Shown here: positions 12,801 to 23,025 of the stretch, in pieces
How the letters are laid out: each line of letters starts with the position of its first letter
Numbering within the stretch: the stretch's first letter is position 1
The notes under the pieces: generated by a model
Seen by the model: the letters and a program-made list of their open reading frames with translations, nothing else
Databases searched by the model: none
What the model was told of the DNA's origin: nothing
Source: Pycnopodia helianthoides
Taxonomy: Eukaryota; Echinodermata; Asteroidea; Forcipulatida; Asteriidae
Reading direction: 5' to 3'
NCBI GenBank assembly: GCA_032158295.1
Contig: CM063246.1
Location: forward strand, 13,145,608-13,209,607
DNA length: 64,000 bases
Position numbers and translations under genes: made by a program

Positions 12801-15800
12801 TGCTGTGGGAGTTTATTTAGTGGGTTTTACCCTTCAGCGCCGTATAATCTTTGGTTTCCACTCTGGGCGCTGTGAGTAAAAGGTGCGCCCTCTTTCAACG
12901 AAATACCTTTCTTCTGATATCCCCTTTTCTTTACTAATAATCTGGCTTTGAAAAGCTCCGGTATCTGCTATACGCGAGACCGTGTTTGCATCCCCTAGAA
13001 GACGAGGAACTGACTTGCGTTTTACATCTTCACACTAGACTTCCCTCTGTCTCAAAGGGACCGAGGCATTTTGGAGCAAAACAAAGTTAATGAAACCTAA
13101 CATTTGTTTTGCTCGATGATAAATCTTCATTTTATTTTTTGATCTAATAAGCTAGAATTAAGAGTGGAACGAAAACAAAAAACGAAAATACGCAAAAAGG
13201 AAAGTTTGATCTTATATAGTTGGTTTGGGGTTGAACAAAGAACATTTGACTATAAGAGCGGGATTTGAACCAACGACCTCCGGATAAACGTACCGGCGCT
13301 CTACCAACTGAGCTATCTAGCCCTATGTTGGCGGTCTCCCTATTTTGTCAATATCTTTGTTCGGGAGTGCCAGTCAGAAGCCGGCTTCATTACTTATATA
13401 AGTATAAGAAAACCTATTTCATTTATCAAATTTCTGTTTTATTTTTACAGCATACATATGCACTGTTGAGTGCCGTAAGATGTCGGCTTATTACGGTCCT
13501 GTACCCGAGCCGGATCCCGGTCAGCCTTATAACAAATACGACTGGGTGAAATCAGCCATGGAGAAACTTCAAACTGGGTGTCCATTGAAGAGAGGCACAT
13601 CAGGAAGTACCCTCGCAGGAAGTATCGAAACGGAAACTACACGTTTGGCTGAAAGTAGTCCTACTGGAACAGACGCTACCCTTTTGGCTGAGAGTAGGCC
13701 TACTGGAACAGACGCTACCCGTTTGGCTGAGAGTACGCCTACTGGAACAGACGCTGCCCTGTTAGCTGAGAGTACGCCTACTGGAACAGATGCTACCCGT
13801 TTGACTGAGAGTAGTCCTACTGGAACAGACGCTGCCCTGTTGACTGAGAGTAGGCCTACTGGAACAGACGCTACCCGTTTGACTGAGAGTAGTTCTACTG
13901 GAACAGACGCTACCCTTATGGGTGAAAGTACCCCGTGTAAGTGGTCATCCTCACCACATAATACCAAGCCCGATTTGGGGCAGAGGATATCCCCCAATGT
14001 TCCCTTACTTTAACACACTATTTTCCTCTTGTGCAAAGGTAAGCCTATACTACCTATAATCCTGAATGATTATTGAGGCTCCAAGCACAATGGAGACACA
14101 ACAGGGGGGGGGGGTATACAATGCCTCATCAAATCGATCGCCCAATGTCTCCAAAAGACAGACGATTGTCAACCAACCTCTGTGTATTAGTCGTTGTTGG
14201 TAAATGAAGATCTTAAACGGCCGTTCCGATGGAAACACACTTGTGGGAGGAAGTGCTTAAGACAGGGGATGCCTACAGGCTTACAAACACATTATTGACT
14301 TCCGTTGCTTGAAAACGTGCACTATATGTCACCTTCAATAAATTGTATATTTTGATAGATGTTTAATGTTTGAAAATGTTGCTCACCAACTTTCAATGTC
14401 CCGTTTACCTTTGCGGTGTTCTGATAACATCACGACTTTGTTGTGACGTGGTCATTGTGTAAACCATCATCAAATCATCGACCGTGCTTAAGGAAGAGAC
14501 CTGGGATGAAATGATAATAGGCCTACATAATATTTTACAAGTCAAAATATTTAGGTCTACTAACCGCCCAATTTCAAATTAATTTAACTATAGCGGGGAC
14601 CCAGGCGTAGCGCGGGTTTCCCGCTAGTAACAATACAAGAAAAAACGGGCCTGTAAACTAAGTGTATCGCATGTTTGCTCCACAGTCATGTATAACCCTC
14701 TTGGCATGGAGAATGGAGACATCTCTGATGAAAGCATCACAGCTTCGTCATACTATTATAATTGGTTGACCGGCTCCTATCTGCCAAAGTATGCACGTCT
14801 TAACGTTCGTGGTAGGTTCCTTCAAGACGATTCTGTATAATATTCAAGGAGTTTGATGAAATAACATTAATCATGCCAATATTTTGCAGCAGCGCGAAAA
14901 CCTCTTGATTTTGTCCTGTTTTTTCCCTTCTTCTTCCATCCAGCTCCTCTCTATAGCATAACTCAAGATTGAAACTGAATTGAACCTGAACTACGACGTC
15001 ATGATAGCGTCATCAAGTGTCGAATTACATTAATTCAAAGTTTAACATCTGGAAAAATGCACAACTCCTTAACCATACAATCAATTTTGACAATCAAGAC
15101 ATCTTCGGAAAGTTCATCAAAAAATAAATAGAAGTAAAACAGAAATTACCCCTGTTTGATTTTGTCAAATAAAAACCTTAATTTCAGCTCTGTTGGCAAC
15201 ATGAAAGGAAATTTGATTATGATGTTATATGTATGAAAATAATGACTGATGACCCATTGCTTTAAAAACAATTTAAAGGACGTCATTATAGACAGCGTTC
15301 TTTGGTGACATCATTTCAACAGTTTCATTAAACCCCTGAACAACGTGACACAAAAATTCACAAATTAGTATACGCACATCGAAAACTATTAAATGTATGA
15401 CGTCATATGCTTAACCGACTTACAGCGCCATCTGTTGACATCAGCCATCGACTTTAATCCCAAACATTGAATCTTGAATCTTGAGACATGGACCACAAGG
15501 TCATGCAGAATAAAACTCAATTCTTGCTTTTGCGATGTCACAGAAACTGAATTTCACATTTTTAAAAACTTTTTTTTATGTTACTTAAAAGATTGTTGTT
15601 TTAGCTCAAATCTAGATTTGACCGTGTAATAAATTTTGGATATGTTCTTATTGATACGAGAGAATGTGGAATTTCATTAAGGGTATATCCTTTTTATTTG
15701 TAATTTCTATCCTGAACACGAACACATTTTCCTTCTTTGATTGAATGATAATGTAGGCATGATAACGTATTTCTCGACTGCGAATTTTTTTGATGTACGC

Positions 15801-17023
15801 CGCGTATTAGTTTCACTGATAATTGTGAACACCCACAAGCTATTCTTTCTATAACATGCGTTTCTTCTGAACAGCAACTCCATGGTGTGCAAGCAGCAGT
15901 GACAATACTCCATGGATACAAGTTGACTTCATCGACAACGCGCACATCACAGGTCTAACCACAAGGGGATATGTTGGTTCTAGTCACTTCTTCGTCAAGA
16001 CTTACACAGTTGCGTATACTGATGGTCAGTCCTGGAGTGATGTGACGTCAGAAGAGGGAGCACCTCAACAGGTAATAATGGCAGAAAAAAATTGTAAATG
16101 TAAATACATTTGTTTATCGACAAATACGACTAGCTTAAAGAGAAATATGGCAAAAAGCGATAGAAACTGTGTTTTTCCTTTCATAAATAATAATGTTGCA
16201 AATTAATGACCAGTTCTTTCAATGATATCTCGAATCAGATTGCACTTGGATTTCACTGGTATCTCCTAAAAGAAACCAATTTATTTAGTGATGATACTAT
16301 AAACCCAAACAATGACAATGCATCTCACGAAAAAAAAAACCTTTCCCATAACATTTTCAATGCAACTTTGACTCTGAAACTGTTCGATACTAAACTATTT
16401 ACCGTCTAGTTCTTTTACTAATAAATTTGTGAATGAGTTTTTAGGACTCCTCGGGCCGCATGGCCCGAGAATCTGCTGATCGTTCTAGTACACTCTAAAA
16501 ACTCCCGAGTCACAATGACCCGGATTACGGGTCCCAGAGGGTCCGACCCATTTCTGGGTCAGGCTGACCCGGAAACAGGTCAAAAAATTTGATTTTTGCC
16601 CCGATTTCTGCGTCACTTTGACCCATTTCTGGGTTATGTTGACACAATATTCCGGATCATCCTAACCCAGTTGTATCATAACTCAATTTGATTAAAACAG
16701 AGCCCCCTTGTGACACTCAGTCACGGAAAGTACGGGAGAGCCTTAAATAACGCTGACCTCTTTAAACTGCACTCTTGTCAACAATACTCTTCGAACAATT
16801 TCAAACGATTTCAATTTTTGTTACCTGGCAATGTAAAATAGGTCGACTAATTATTCTGATCTTTCGACAGTTCAACGGTAACACTGATGGGAATAACCTT
16901 GCGACGGTCAAGTTTGATGAAGCTTTGTACGCGGAAACCATACGCATTCTGCCCACTTCATGGAACAAGATGTCTCAAAACGAAAACTGCTGTATGTATT
17001 TTGAATTATTGGGGTATAAATAA
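6764..17023 (+). CDS. Array gene 1: secreted 13-residue-repeat discoidin (F5/8C) protein, 7 repeats
   Basis: Five coding exons are proposed: 6764-6824, 13451-13936, 14686-14811, 15875-16071 and 16871-17023, total 1023 nt, 340 residues. All junctions are GT/AG and the phases agree (1,1,1,0). The order is signal peptide, a segment with Cys residues and MSAYYGPVPEPDPGQPYNKY, seven 13-residue Thr/Ser/Pro-rich repeats, then one F5/8 type C domain ending FELLGYK-stop. Discoidin hallmarks seen are PLGMENG, ITASS, PWCA, WIQVDF, ITGLTTRG, FNGNTD and IRILPTSWN. Family knowledge: F5/8C domains bind glycans or phospholipids outside the cell. The usual first and last Cys of the domain are absent. The role is unknown; a mucin-like lectin of mucus, adhesion or immunity is inferred. 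Intron 1 (6.6 kb) is long and transposon-filled, so the link from exon 1 to exon 2 is the least certain part. Four units share the same order, which supports it. Confidence 0.78.
6919..8177 (+). repeat. Duplicated stretch of intron 1, gene 1, split by an insertion
   Basis: 6919-7320 is repeated as 7321-7590 plus 8065-8177 (shared landmarks TAGTCGTAAAACGCA and GGAAGGTTTCGAAGGATATA). The TACTCG element at about 7600-8020 separates the halves of the second copy. Confidence 0.65.
7600..8020. mobile_element. Element with TACTCG-rich ends, internally short
   Basis: Starts GGTACTCGTACTCGTACTCG and ends with CAAGTACTCGTACTCGAGTA and a short tail. The same ends occur at 55245 and 59085 around a much longer interior, so this is probably a deletion derivative. 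Confidence 0.5.
8655..8853. mobile_element. MITE with ends like the 59814 element
   Basis: GATATAGAGCTCCTTGAGCA at the left and TGCTTAAGCAACTCTATGAA at the right are inverted, with internal AAGCAGAAATGAGCAGGAT. Also present in unit 2 (24341). Confidence 0.5.
9115..9680 (+). repeat. Spacer repeat, unit 1 copy
   Basis: Starts at TTAATAAACACCTTGGAGAG and ends near the GCCAGCCACCAACCCGGTCA and TGAAGACCGGCTCC blocks. Related copies: 18108-19450, 34365-35355 and, inverted, 59095-60130. Confidence 0.65.
9681..12330. other. Intron 1 of gene 1, transposon-free repeat of unit sequence
   Basis: 10010-10530 matches 60178-60720 and part matches 24600-24930; 11770-12330 matches 60840-61210. No supported gene. 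The 132-residue frame from 9579 is not conserved in the related copies. Confidence 0.4.
12340..12720. repeat. Unit repeat upstream of repeat exon, gene 1
   Basis: Block with GCGCCTTCGGGGTGCA, GCCCAATTGTGACCTGGGGT and GATTGATGCTTGGACGTTTG. Related blocks at 25345-25690, 40965-41310, 41730-42075 and 61250-61600. Open on the minus strand in two copies only. Confidence 0.6.
13221..13392 (-). mobile_element. tRNA-derived SINE with target duplication
   Basis: Read on the minus strand it contains a tRNA-like head with a good A box (TAGCTCAGTTGGTAGAGCG) and B box (GGTTCAAATCC), and ends TTCTTTGTTCAACCCCAAAC. Near-identical CTTATATAGT / CTTATATAAGT flank it (13211-13220 and 13393-13403). Units 2-4 have the empty site (ATCTTATATAGTTATAAG in units 3 and 4). 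Inserted in intron 1 just ahead of the gene 1 repeat exon. Confidence 0.82.
13258..13325 (-). other. tRNA-like head of the SINE, not a working tRNA
   Basis: D arm and T arm are recognisable, but the acceptor stem does not pair, the base before the presumed anticodon is not U, and no CCA-end geometry is seen. It serves as an internal pol III promoter in SINEs. Confidence 0.7.
13451..13936 (+). CDS. Gene 1 repeat exon: Cys-rich N-terminus plus seven 13-aa repeats
   Basis: The exon has a pyrimidine-rich acceptor (CTGTTTTATTTTTACAG) and a GTAAGT donor at 13937, with phase 1 at both ends. It encodes YICTVECRK, then MSAYYGPVPEPDPGQPYNKY and a third Cys in LQTGC. Seven full 13-residue units follow (RLAESSPTGTDAT and variants) and a terminal half unit LMGESTP. 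Units vary at positions 1, 3, 5-6 and 13 only. Thr/Ser/Pro density suggests O-glycosylation (inference). The Cys-bearing start is not a family I recognise. Confidence 0.82.
14104..14114 (+). repeat. G-tract after gene 1 repeat exon
   Basis: Run of 11 G, 167 bp beyond the repeat exon. A G-run holds the same position in all units (30249, 43567, 63070). Confidence 0.7.
14590..14626. repeat. Conserved hairpin before discoidin exon A, gene 1
   Basis: TAGCGGG and CCCGCTA arms around CCCAGGCGTAGCGCGGG, 60 bp before the exon. Present in all four units (30724, 43975, 63611). Confidence 0.6.
14686..14811 (+). CDS. Gene 1 discoidin exon A
   Basis: First third of the F5/8C domain: YNPLGMENGDISDESITASS, then a variable stretch SYYYNWLTGSYLPKY before ARLNV. 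Acceptor GCTCCACAG, donor GTAGGT, phase 1 to phase 1. The variable stretch corresponds to the first ligand-binding spike of the fold (family knowledge applied by inference). Confidence 0.82.
15875..16071 (+). CDS. Gene 1 discoidin exon B
   Basis: Middle of the F5/8C domain: ATPWCASSSDNTPWIQVDF, ITGLTTRG, the variable loop YVGSSHFF, then VKTYTVAYTDGQSW. Acceptor CTTCTGAACAG, donor GTAATA, enters in phase 1 and leaves in phase 0. Confidence 0.84.
16491..16670. mobile_element. MITE of the CACTCTAAAAACTCCCGGGTC family, right end lost
   Basis: Left end and interior match the full copy at 46134; sequence stops at CCTAACCCAG. Lies in intron 4 of gene 1. Confidence 0.7.
16871..17023 (+). CDS. Gene 1 terminal discoidin exon
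   Basis: End of the F5/8C domain: FNGNTDGNNLATVKFDEA, IRILPTSWN, CCMYFELLGYK and TAA. Acceptor CTTTCGACAG, phase 0. The domain closes with Tyr-Lys in place of the usual final Cys. A candidate poly(A) signal follows about 200 bp on. Confidence 0.84.
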   Translation, partial: FNGNTDGNNLATVKFDEALYAETIRILPTSWNKMSQNENCCMYFELLGYK

Positions 17024-18107
17024 TTTGTAAGGTATGACAGTTGTTTAGAATCAAACTCTATCAACCTGTAAGCAAGTGATGTTTTTGAAGGCAACTTTAA
17101 ATTAACTAGTGCCTTTCGTCATTTTTGGGGGAATACATATTCTTGTTGATTGAAATCCATTACTGCAAAAACTGGGGTGTTCAAACTTATACCATTGTTT
17201 TATCACATACAGATACTACAAAAGAATAAACATTTACACCATAGGGTGTCAAATAACACTAATTTCTGCCAGCACAATTGATTCGTATACAATTTTTTGA
17301 ACTTGCTGATTTTGTAACATTGCACTGTCGTAGAATATCACCATTGTCTCTGTTATGCACCGACAGTGAGTTTAAGGTACGTAGTGTTTAGTTACTTAAG
17401 CAGTTATGATGCACCTTAAAGGTATATGAATTGGAAATGTTTCCGGTTTAAATGTTAAAATATCCAAATATAAGCCGTGAAAAGCAAGTTTTTTGGCCTG
17501 ACAAATTGTGGACGCTATTGTGGACAGGGGAAAAGTTCGTGACGTAGATCTAAGAACGCGCTATCTGTCTACGTGCGGTGATATCGATACGTGTGGGTTT
17601 GATACAGAAACTTACGTAACTTCAAGTGTTAAGTTACATTGGACAGTTTTCTTTATATTTGGTTGATTTGTGTTATTATGGAGTTTGCCGTCACGGTGTA
17701 CTGTTGCTGGTTGCAACACTACTACAAAAACAGTTTAGTCTGCACTGATGCCCATCAGATCGAAAATGCCGATGAATTTAGATGGCTGAAGTGAAGCATA
17801 ACCAGAGCTAAATCGTCAGGGAATGTGCATGGATATGCCTCTGCATTTTACATTGTCACTGCGTTTGCATTTCCATTCGATGCCTGCCTGTGTCTACGTC
17901 ACGAAATGGATAACATGGATAATACTTTAATGGATACAAATTTAGGTGAAACGACTCATGTCGAATCATAAAAAGAGTAAGTACCTTTTTAAAATAATAT
18001 CAGAAAATACTAGGTTTCAAAGTGTTTTCACACTACTATTTTGTATTTAATAATACGAGTACAAAAGTAGACAAAAACCCAACCTCATTCACATTTTTTA
18101 TTATTGA
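17024..18107. other. 3' flank of gene 1, no gene
   Basis: Repeats in units 2 (33419-34360) and 3 (46731-47700). 17675-17890 has a weak resemblance to a THAP start (CWLQH, DGEVK) in several broken frames; not supported as a gene. Confidence 0.35.
17225..17230 (+). terminator. Candidate poly(A) signal of gene 1
   Basis: AATAAA about 200 bp after the gene 1 stop codon. Genes 2 and 3 lack an exact AATAAA at the matching place, so this signal may not be the shared one. Confidence 0.35.
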
Positions 18108-19450
18108 TAAATACCTCGGAGAGTTTACGCACTCTGATTGGTCGAAGACTGGTCAAATAAGTGTGTATTGACAAGATATTTAAAGACTGGCTGTGTGAAC
18201 TAGCGAATGAATGAACCTTAAAAGCACTGGACACTATTGGTAATTACTCAAAATAATTGTTGGCATAATTACTTACCTGGCAACGAGTATAAAACATTGT
18301 GAGAAACGGCTCCCTCTGAAGTAACGTAGTTTTTGAGAAAGAAGTAATTTATTTGAATTGATTTTGAGACCTCACGCGTGAGGTCTCGAAATCAAGCCTG
18401 AAAGCACACCACTTCGTGTGACAAGGGTGTTTTTTCTTCCATTATTATCTTGCAACTTCGACGACCAATTGAGTTCAAATTTTCACAGGTTTGTTAATTT
18501 TGTGCACATGTTGAGATAAACCAAGTGAGAAGACTGGTCTTTTACAATTACCAAAGGTGTCCAGTGTCTTTAAACAAGCATTTTAAGTTAAAGTTCTGTA
18601 TGCTCTTTGATTGATGCGGGAACTTTCATATCAACTGTTTTCTTTGTGTTTTTTTGCAAAGAGAGATTGTGAAGCGTGCACGCACGTACTACGCGTACGC
18701 GTGAACGCGCAGACAATGTATAATCTTAAAGTAGCTGGTACGCCCAAGAAACCAACATAATGACAAGCATAAAGCCGAACACCAACCAAATAATTTCTCT
18801 CGACCCTTCCATTGCAGCGTCTCATTCGGAATTGTTTGCCAACTAAGGTTGGAAAGCTATGGGTAGCCATAAATACAATTCAAAAACAGATAGCCAAAGT
18901 TTGTAATGTTACACAAATATTCACAAATAGTGTTGACCTTGTTGGAAACAAAGCAACCAATCATGGGATGTAATTTCTTCAATTTAAAGTTTGCAAAAAT
19001 GTTGAATTTGGTCACAACATCTGTTAACACGATTGAATGTTTTGCTAACATTCGGCCGTCCATGCCAGCCAGCGGTGTTTGTTTATCAACAATGGAAAGG
19101 TCTATTCGTGGTGCCGTTAGGTTTCAAAGCTCGTAGTCTGGTTTTTGAAAATATGCATGTAAATAGTTTAAAATGTGTAAAAATTGAACAGCTTTAAGAA
19201 TGGTCCTTGAACATGAAAAGAACAATTCTACAAAATATCGGCGAAAGTAATATCACAAATTCTGCTGATTTTCACCGTTTTTCCGTTAAAAGTATCAATG
19301 GCAATATCAACTTTGGTTGATGGCTGGCCGGTGTTAATGGACCTTGCCTTCTGCTAGGTCTATTAACAGTGACCAACCACCAACCCAGTCATTACCAAGC
19401 AGTGAAGACTGGCTCCTCACACTGTTATTGCCTAATAATTATAGAATATC
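18108..19450 (+). repeat. Spacer repeat, after gene 1
   Basis: CTCGGAGAGTTTACGCACTC through GACTGGCTCCTCACACTG. Contains the MITE at 18218. A hairpin (GGCCGGTGTTAATGGACC with CTATTAACAGTGACC) lies at 19329-19375. Confidence 0.65.
18218..18573. mobile_element. MITE at TTAA, ends CACTGGACACTATTGGTAAT
   Basis: Flanked by TTAA on both sides (18218-18221, 18570-18573) with inverted ends CACTGGACACTATTGGTAAT and ATTACCAAAGGTGTCCAGTG. Inner palindrome GAGACCTCACGCGTGAGGTC. TTAA duplication fits the piggyBac superfamily (family knowledge); no transposase. Confidence 0.85.
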
Positions 19451-19847
19451 ATTAAATCATCATCGTAAGTAAATTGTGATGTTTTAAAGTGATTTTATTT
19501 TCAAAATTTGTGTATTACAAAATATACCCTTCATAGTTTTTCATTTGCAGAAATCCGGGAATACAGAGATACACTATTTTGAATATTTTTAACATAAGTG
19601 TGAAACACATTAGATAGACATAAATTAAATAATGTTCAAAATACTCACAAAACACCAAATTGCTGTTTACTTTCAGAGGATCTGAATCGTTAAACAAATT
19701 GGCTTGTAAGGTTCTAGTTTATCAATATCTGGTAAGTGTTGTTTTAGCCAATAAAAACCGTGTTGAATGTCTACCCGATTTCTATACTCTTGATATGATA
19801 AATCTGTTGTCAACATTTTGTAGAACAGTATGCAACGTATAGTGTTG

Positions 19848-20093
19848 TTGATTCCTTTCAAAGACAAGTTGCAGTAGTTTAGTCTAGACAACACAAGTGA
19901 TCTAACAACGGAATGACAGGTATCCTCATTAATGTATGGGCGTATCTTGGCAATATTTCGTAGATGTAAGTTAATGTTATTACTCAGTTGTGCAACGTGA
20001 TCGTCCATTGACATCCTGGCATCAAACACAACCCCCAGATTTCGTACAGATTTGGCAGGTGAAATAGTTGTGTTTTCGAAAGTAAACTTAACA
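19848..20093 (-). mobile_element. LINE reverse-transcriptase C-terminal fragment
   Basis: Minus-strand translation includes NLGVVFDARMSMDDHVAQL, KIRPYI and LVLSRLNYCN, the post-palm segment of CR1/L2-like non-LTR reverse transcriptases. Both ends are truncated and neighbouring unit sequence resumes at once, so it is a captured piece. Confidence 0.75.
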
Positions 20094-20464
20094 GTGTAAT
20101 GTATAAACCGCCATCAGTGAGGTTAGGATATGGCCAGGGGCGTAACCAGACAATTATTTTTTGGGTTAGGATAAGCGGGGGCAACGACATAATGTTGTTG
20201 TTGTTGTGGTTGTTGTAGCTGTTTTTGTTTTTTTGCTTTTTTCTATCTAATGTGCTATTTAATGTTTGGAACCATTCATTTTCCCTTTTTTCGATCAAAC
20301 TTTTTCGGGAGGGGGGGGGGGGTGGGCGAGGGGTTGAGAGGGGCAAGGGTTCTGAGCAAGAGAGGGGCTACCGCCCTCATCACCCACTCTGGTAACGCCA
20401 TTGGGTGTGGCATTCACATGACATTCTCCGACCGAGGCGTCTTTACACCATGCAGGTACCGATA

Positions 20465-20618
20465 ATCACAACGGTATTATAATATTAAAGCACGGAGCGA
20501 GATTTGTGAGTACAAAGCTCTATGAATCATTCAGGTTGGATATCTCCATCGCCCTTCACTTCATTATCACCCTCTTGTTGTCTCTCCTGAGTCTGCTCTC
20601 ACTCATTCATGCTGCTTG
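20465..20618 (+). other. Candidate non-coding first exon, unit 2
   Basis: A conserved block with an AT-rich start (TATTATAATATTAAAG) ends CATTCATGCTGCTTG followed by a GTAAGT donor at 20619. It recurs before units 3 and 4. No conserved open frame crosses it. It would splice to the acceptor ATCAG in front of a signal exon. Confidence 0.4.
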
Positions 20619-20942
20619 GTAAGTTTTTATATCTTTCTAGTCTAACTGCTACGACAGAAGTGAGTTATCGTGTTTATAGAGTGTTGGGACTGTCTTGGGC
20701 CTTGCCTATTTAAGGGCGTGGTATTTTGATAAAAATTCAGGAGTTGAGAATTGAAAAAGGAGTTAGGCCTATATGATCATTCAGAAAATATATGAGAATT
20801 ATGCCTTGACGTGGCCATGGTCTGCGGTTTGCACTTGCTTTTGGCAAAAATACATCAATAAATAGATGAGCAAAAAAACCCACAAAAAACGCCTACAAAT
20901 AATTCCTTATTATGCCTTATCCCACTCAGTGAGTGAAAGTGT

Positions 20943-20964
20943 TATAAATGAGCTGTTGACGTCA
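20943..20964 (+). promoter_or_regulatory. TATA box plus CRE before the extra signal exon
   Basis: TATAAA (20943-20948) and TGACGTCA (20957-20964), about 260 bp before the ATG at 21214. Confidence 0.4.
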
Positions 20965-21179
20965 TCGTGACGAATTCATGATGCAGTTTCTAGACGTGGG
21001 TAACACGTGTCGTCCCTCATCCCACTATTGTGTTCGGTAAGTGTTCGGCGATGCATGCGTGCAGTCTTTTCTTTCTTTTAGTCATCGGGCCTTTGTCTTT
21101 TCCCGATGATACCATGGGATTATAGATTCCTGGCGGTCACATTAAATACTCGTAAAGTAATGATAATTTTATATATCAG

Positions 21180-21280
21180 CAAGCTGGGTCTTCAGACACA
21201 AGTTGGTTGCATAATGTTTTCTTTACGGCATCTTTTCACCTATAGTCAGTCTCCATCATTTGTGGTGATTTTGCTCCCAG
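21180..21280 (+). CDS. Extra, diverged signal-peptide exon upstream of gene 2 (coding from 21214)
   Basis: ATG at 21214 opens MFSLRHLFTYSQ and the hydrophobic run FVVILLP. It ends in phase 1 at a GTAAGT donor (21281), as the other signal exons do, and would join to the gene 2 repeat exon in frame. The preceding acceptor ATATATCAG and the stretch CTTCAGACACAAGTTGGTT match the other units. Alternative first exon, or relic of a lost gene copy: the sequence cannot decide. Confidence 0.5.
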
Positions 21281-22706
21281 GTAAGTAGTAAATTATTATT
21301 TGTTATTCTCCCTCAGTTCAGCATTACTTTTTACGTTTTTCTTGCAGCTATATTCTCGTATTCGTGTTCGTTTTAACAAATCGCTTTTAAATACCTTAAA
21401 AAACTAAACGTCATTTTATCATAATCGTTTAGAAGGATAATTGGAAATTTGATCACCAGCTAGTTGAATTAAAGAAAGACGTTTTGACAATTAAAAAAAA
21501 AATATTTACACTCTTTGGAACTTGTTTTTTTAAATCTCCATTCTGAGAAGTATTGTTGTACGGACAGTTTGCCGCAAATCGTTACACGAACGCATTTGAC
21601 CTTGGTGTCGGCTCGTGAGCCAGACGTGATTGACTCTGCAGATGCGCAATTTTTTGACCCAGAAAATCCATGAAAATTGTTTATATCAGTTTTAAGAAAA
21701 GTCATAAGTCTCGCACGAATTTTGAAGATTTTGGTGTGAATTCCCCAAGTTAACTTTGGTTGATTTTCAAAAAACAAAACATTGACGGATACTTGTCATT
21801 GAAATCCTTGCCATTGCGTGCGTCTTTATGAACCAGGATGAACTGTAGTCGACTGCGCATGCGATAAAGTGTTATTTGATTGTGGAAAGATTGCAGCGAA
21901 ATGACGTTGGGAAAATACAACGCAGCATTCTTCAATGCAGGGCCCAAATGAGTTGAGGTTTACCAGTGTAAAATACGGCGTTGCACAACCTACACATAGG
22001 ATTCGTGTGGCCCATTGATCTCTATTGTTACTGCCCGACAGGTTTGAACTCCGTCTGTGGTCCTTTCTGGATAAACATACTTTTGTAAGCTTCATTTTGA
22101 TTGGTCTTTCAAGAGTATTGGTGAAACTATACCCTCGTACCTTTTACCCCCAAAAATGTTCTTCTCATGAACCTCTTTGCCGGGATCTGCCTTCAGCGAC
22201 AGCGCGATGTTGTTGGACTGAACCATTTATTCAGCAGGGATTGAACATATTTTGTGCTACATTTTAATCCTACCCTCTTAAGTATATAAAAACTAATTGA
22301 CAGAGACACCCTTTTTTGTTAATTTGATTGAAAATTGCACTATCAATCATAACGTTTTTCTCCCCCAACACTTTTTTTCGTCCCCGAATAAATGTTGTAG
22401 CCTGCAGTTTGATTTTATAACCCAGGATGACTGATTCAATGACTCCCAATTTGAAAAAATATGCTTCTGATCTTGCTAAAATAATTCGTTAAAGTGGTCA
22501 GATATTGCCCGAGATCGCACCACAGAGCATTTAGAATCAAAATTCTCCGGGGCCTTTAAGCGGGCCCCGAACCCCAAGCCGCAATAGGGCTTTGCGCTAC
22601 GCGCTCTCAGGCTCCACAACCTTCATCATTTGCTGCTTGGTACATTTCATGCCCCACCCCCCTTTCAGAAATCCCGGGTTCGCCCCTGAAGCATGCATGT
22701 GTTGTG

Positions 22707-22724
22707 TATAAACTGATGACGTCG
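22707..22724 (+). promoter_or_regulatory. TATA box plus near-CRE upstream of gene 2
   Basis: TATAAA (22707-22712) and TGACGTCG (22717-22724, one change from the palindrome), about 250 bp before the gene 2 ATG. Confidence 0.42.
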
Positions 22725-22930
22725 TGCTTACGAAATCTTAATGCAATGCCCAGAGGTGGTTCACACGTGACATTCCGCCTCCCAGTAGTGTGTCCGTTTA
22801 TATTCCTGATGATGCATGCAGCAGGCTTTTGGAGCCATCTGGTCTCTGTGTCTTACCGCTGCTACCACGGGATTACGAACTCCCTGTCGGTGAATACTTT
22901 TACCAATAAATGACAATTTGTTTTTATCAG

Positions 22931-23025
22931 CAGGCTGGTTCTTCAGACACAAGTTGGTTTGAAAATGTCCACTGGGAATCATTTCATCCGTGTGCTGCCG
23001 TTGTCTGTGCTGGTTTTACTTACAG
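22931..23025 (+). CDS. Gene 2 signal-peptide exon (coding from 22965)
   Basis: ATG at 22965 encodes MSTGNHFIRVLPLSVLVLLT and ends in phase 1 at a GTAAGT donor (23026). An acceptor ATCAG lies at 22930. Compatible in frame with the repeat exon at 25776. Confidence 0.74.

Noticed and set aside
13258..13325. tRNA gene on the minus strand
   Set aside because: Acceptor stem does not pair and the anticodon loop lacks U33; it is the head of a SINE with target duplication.
17675..17890. Possible THAP domain after genes 1 and 2
   Set aside because: Only scattered Cys/His-like words in different frames with stops; too weak to call.
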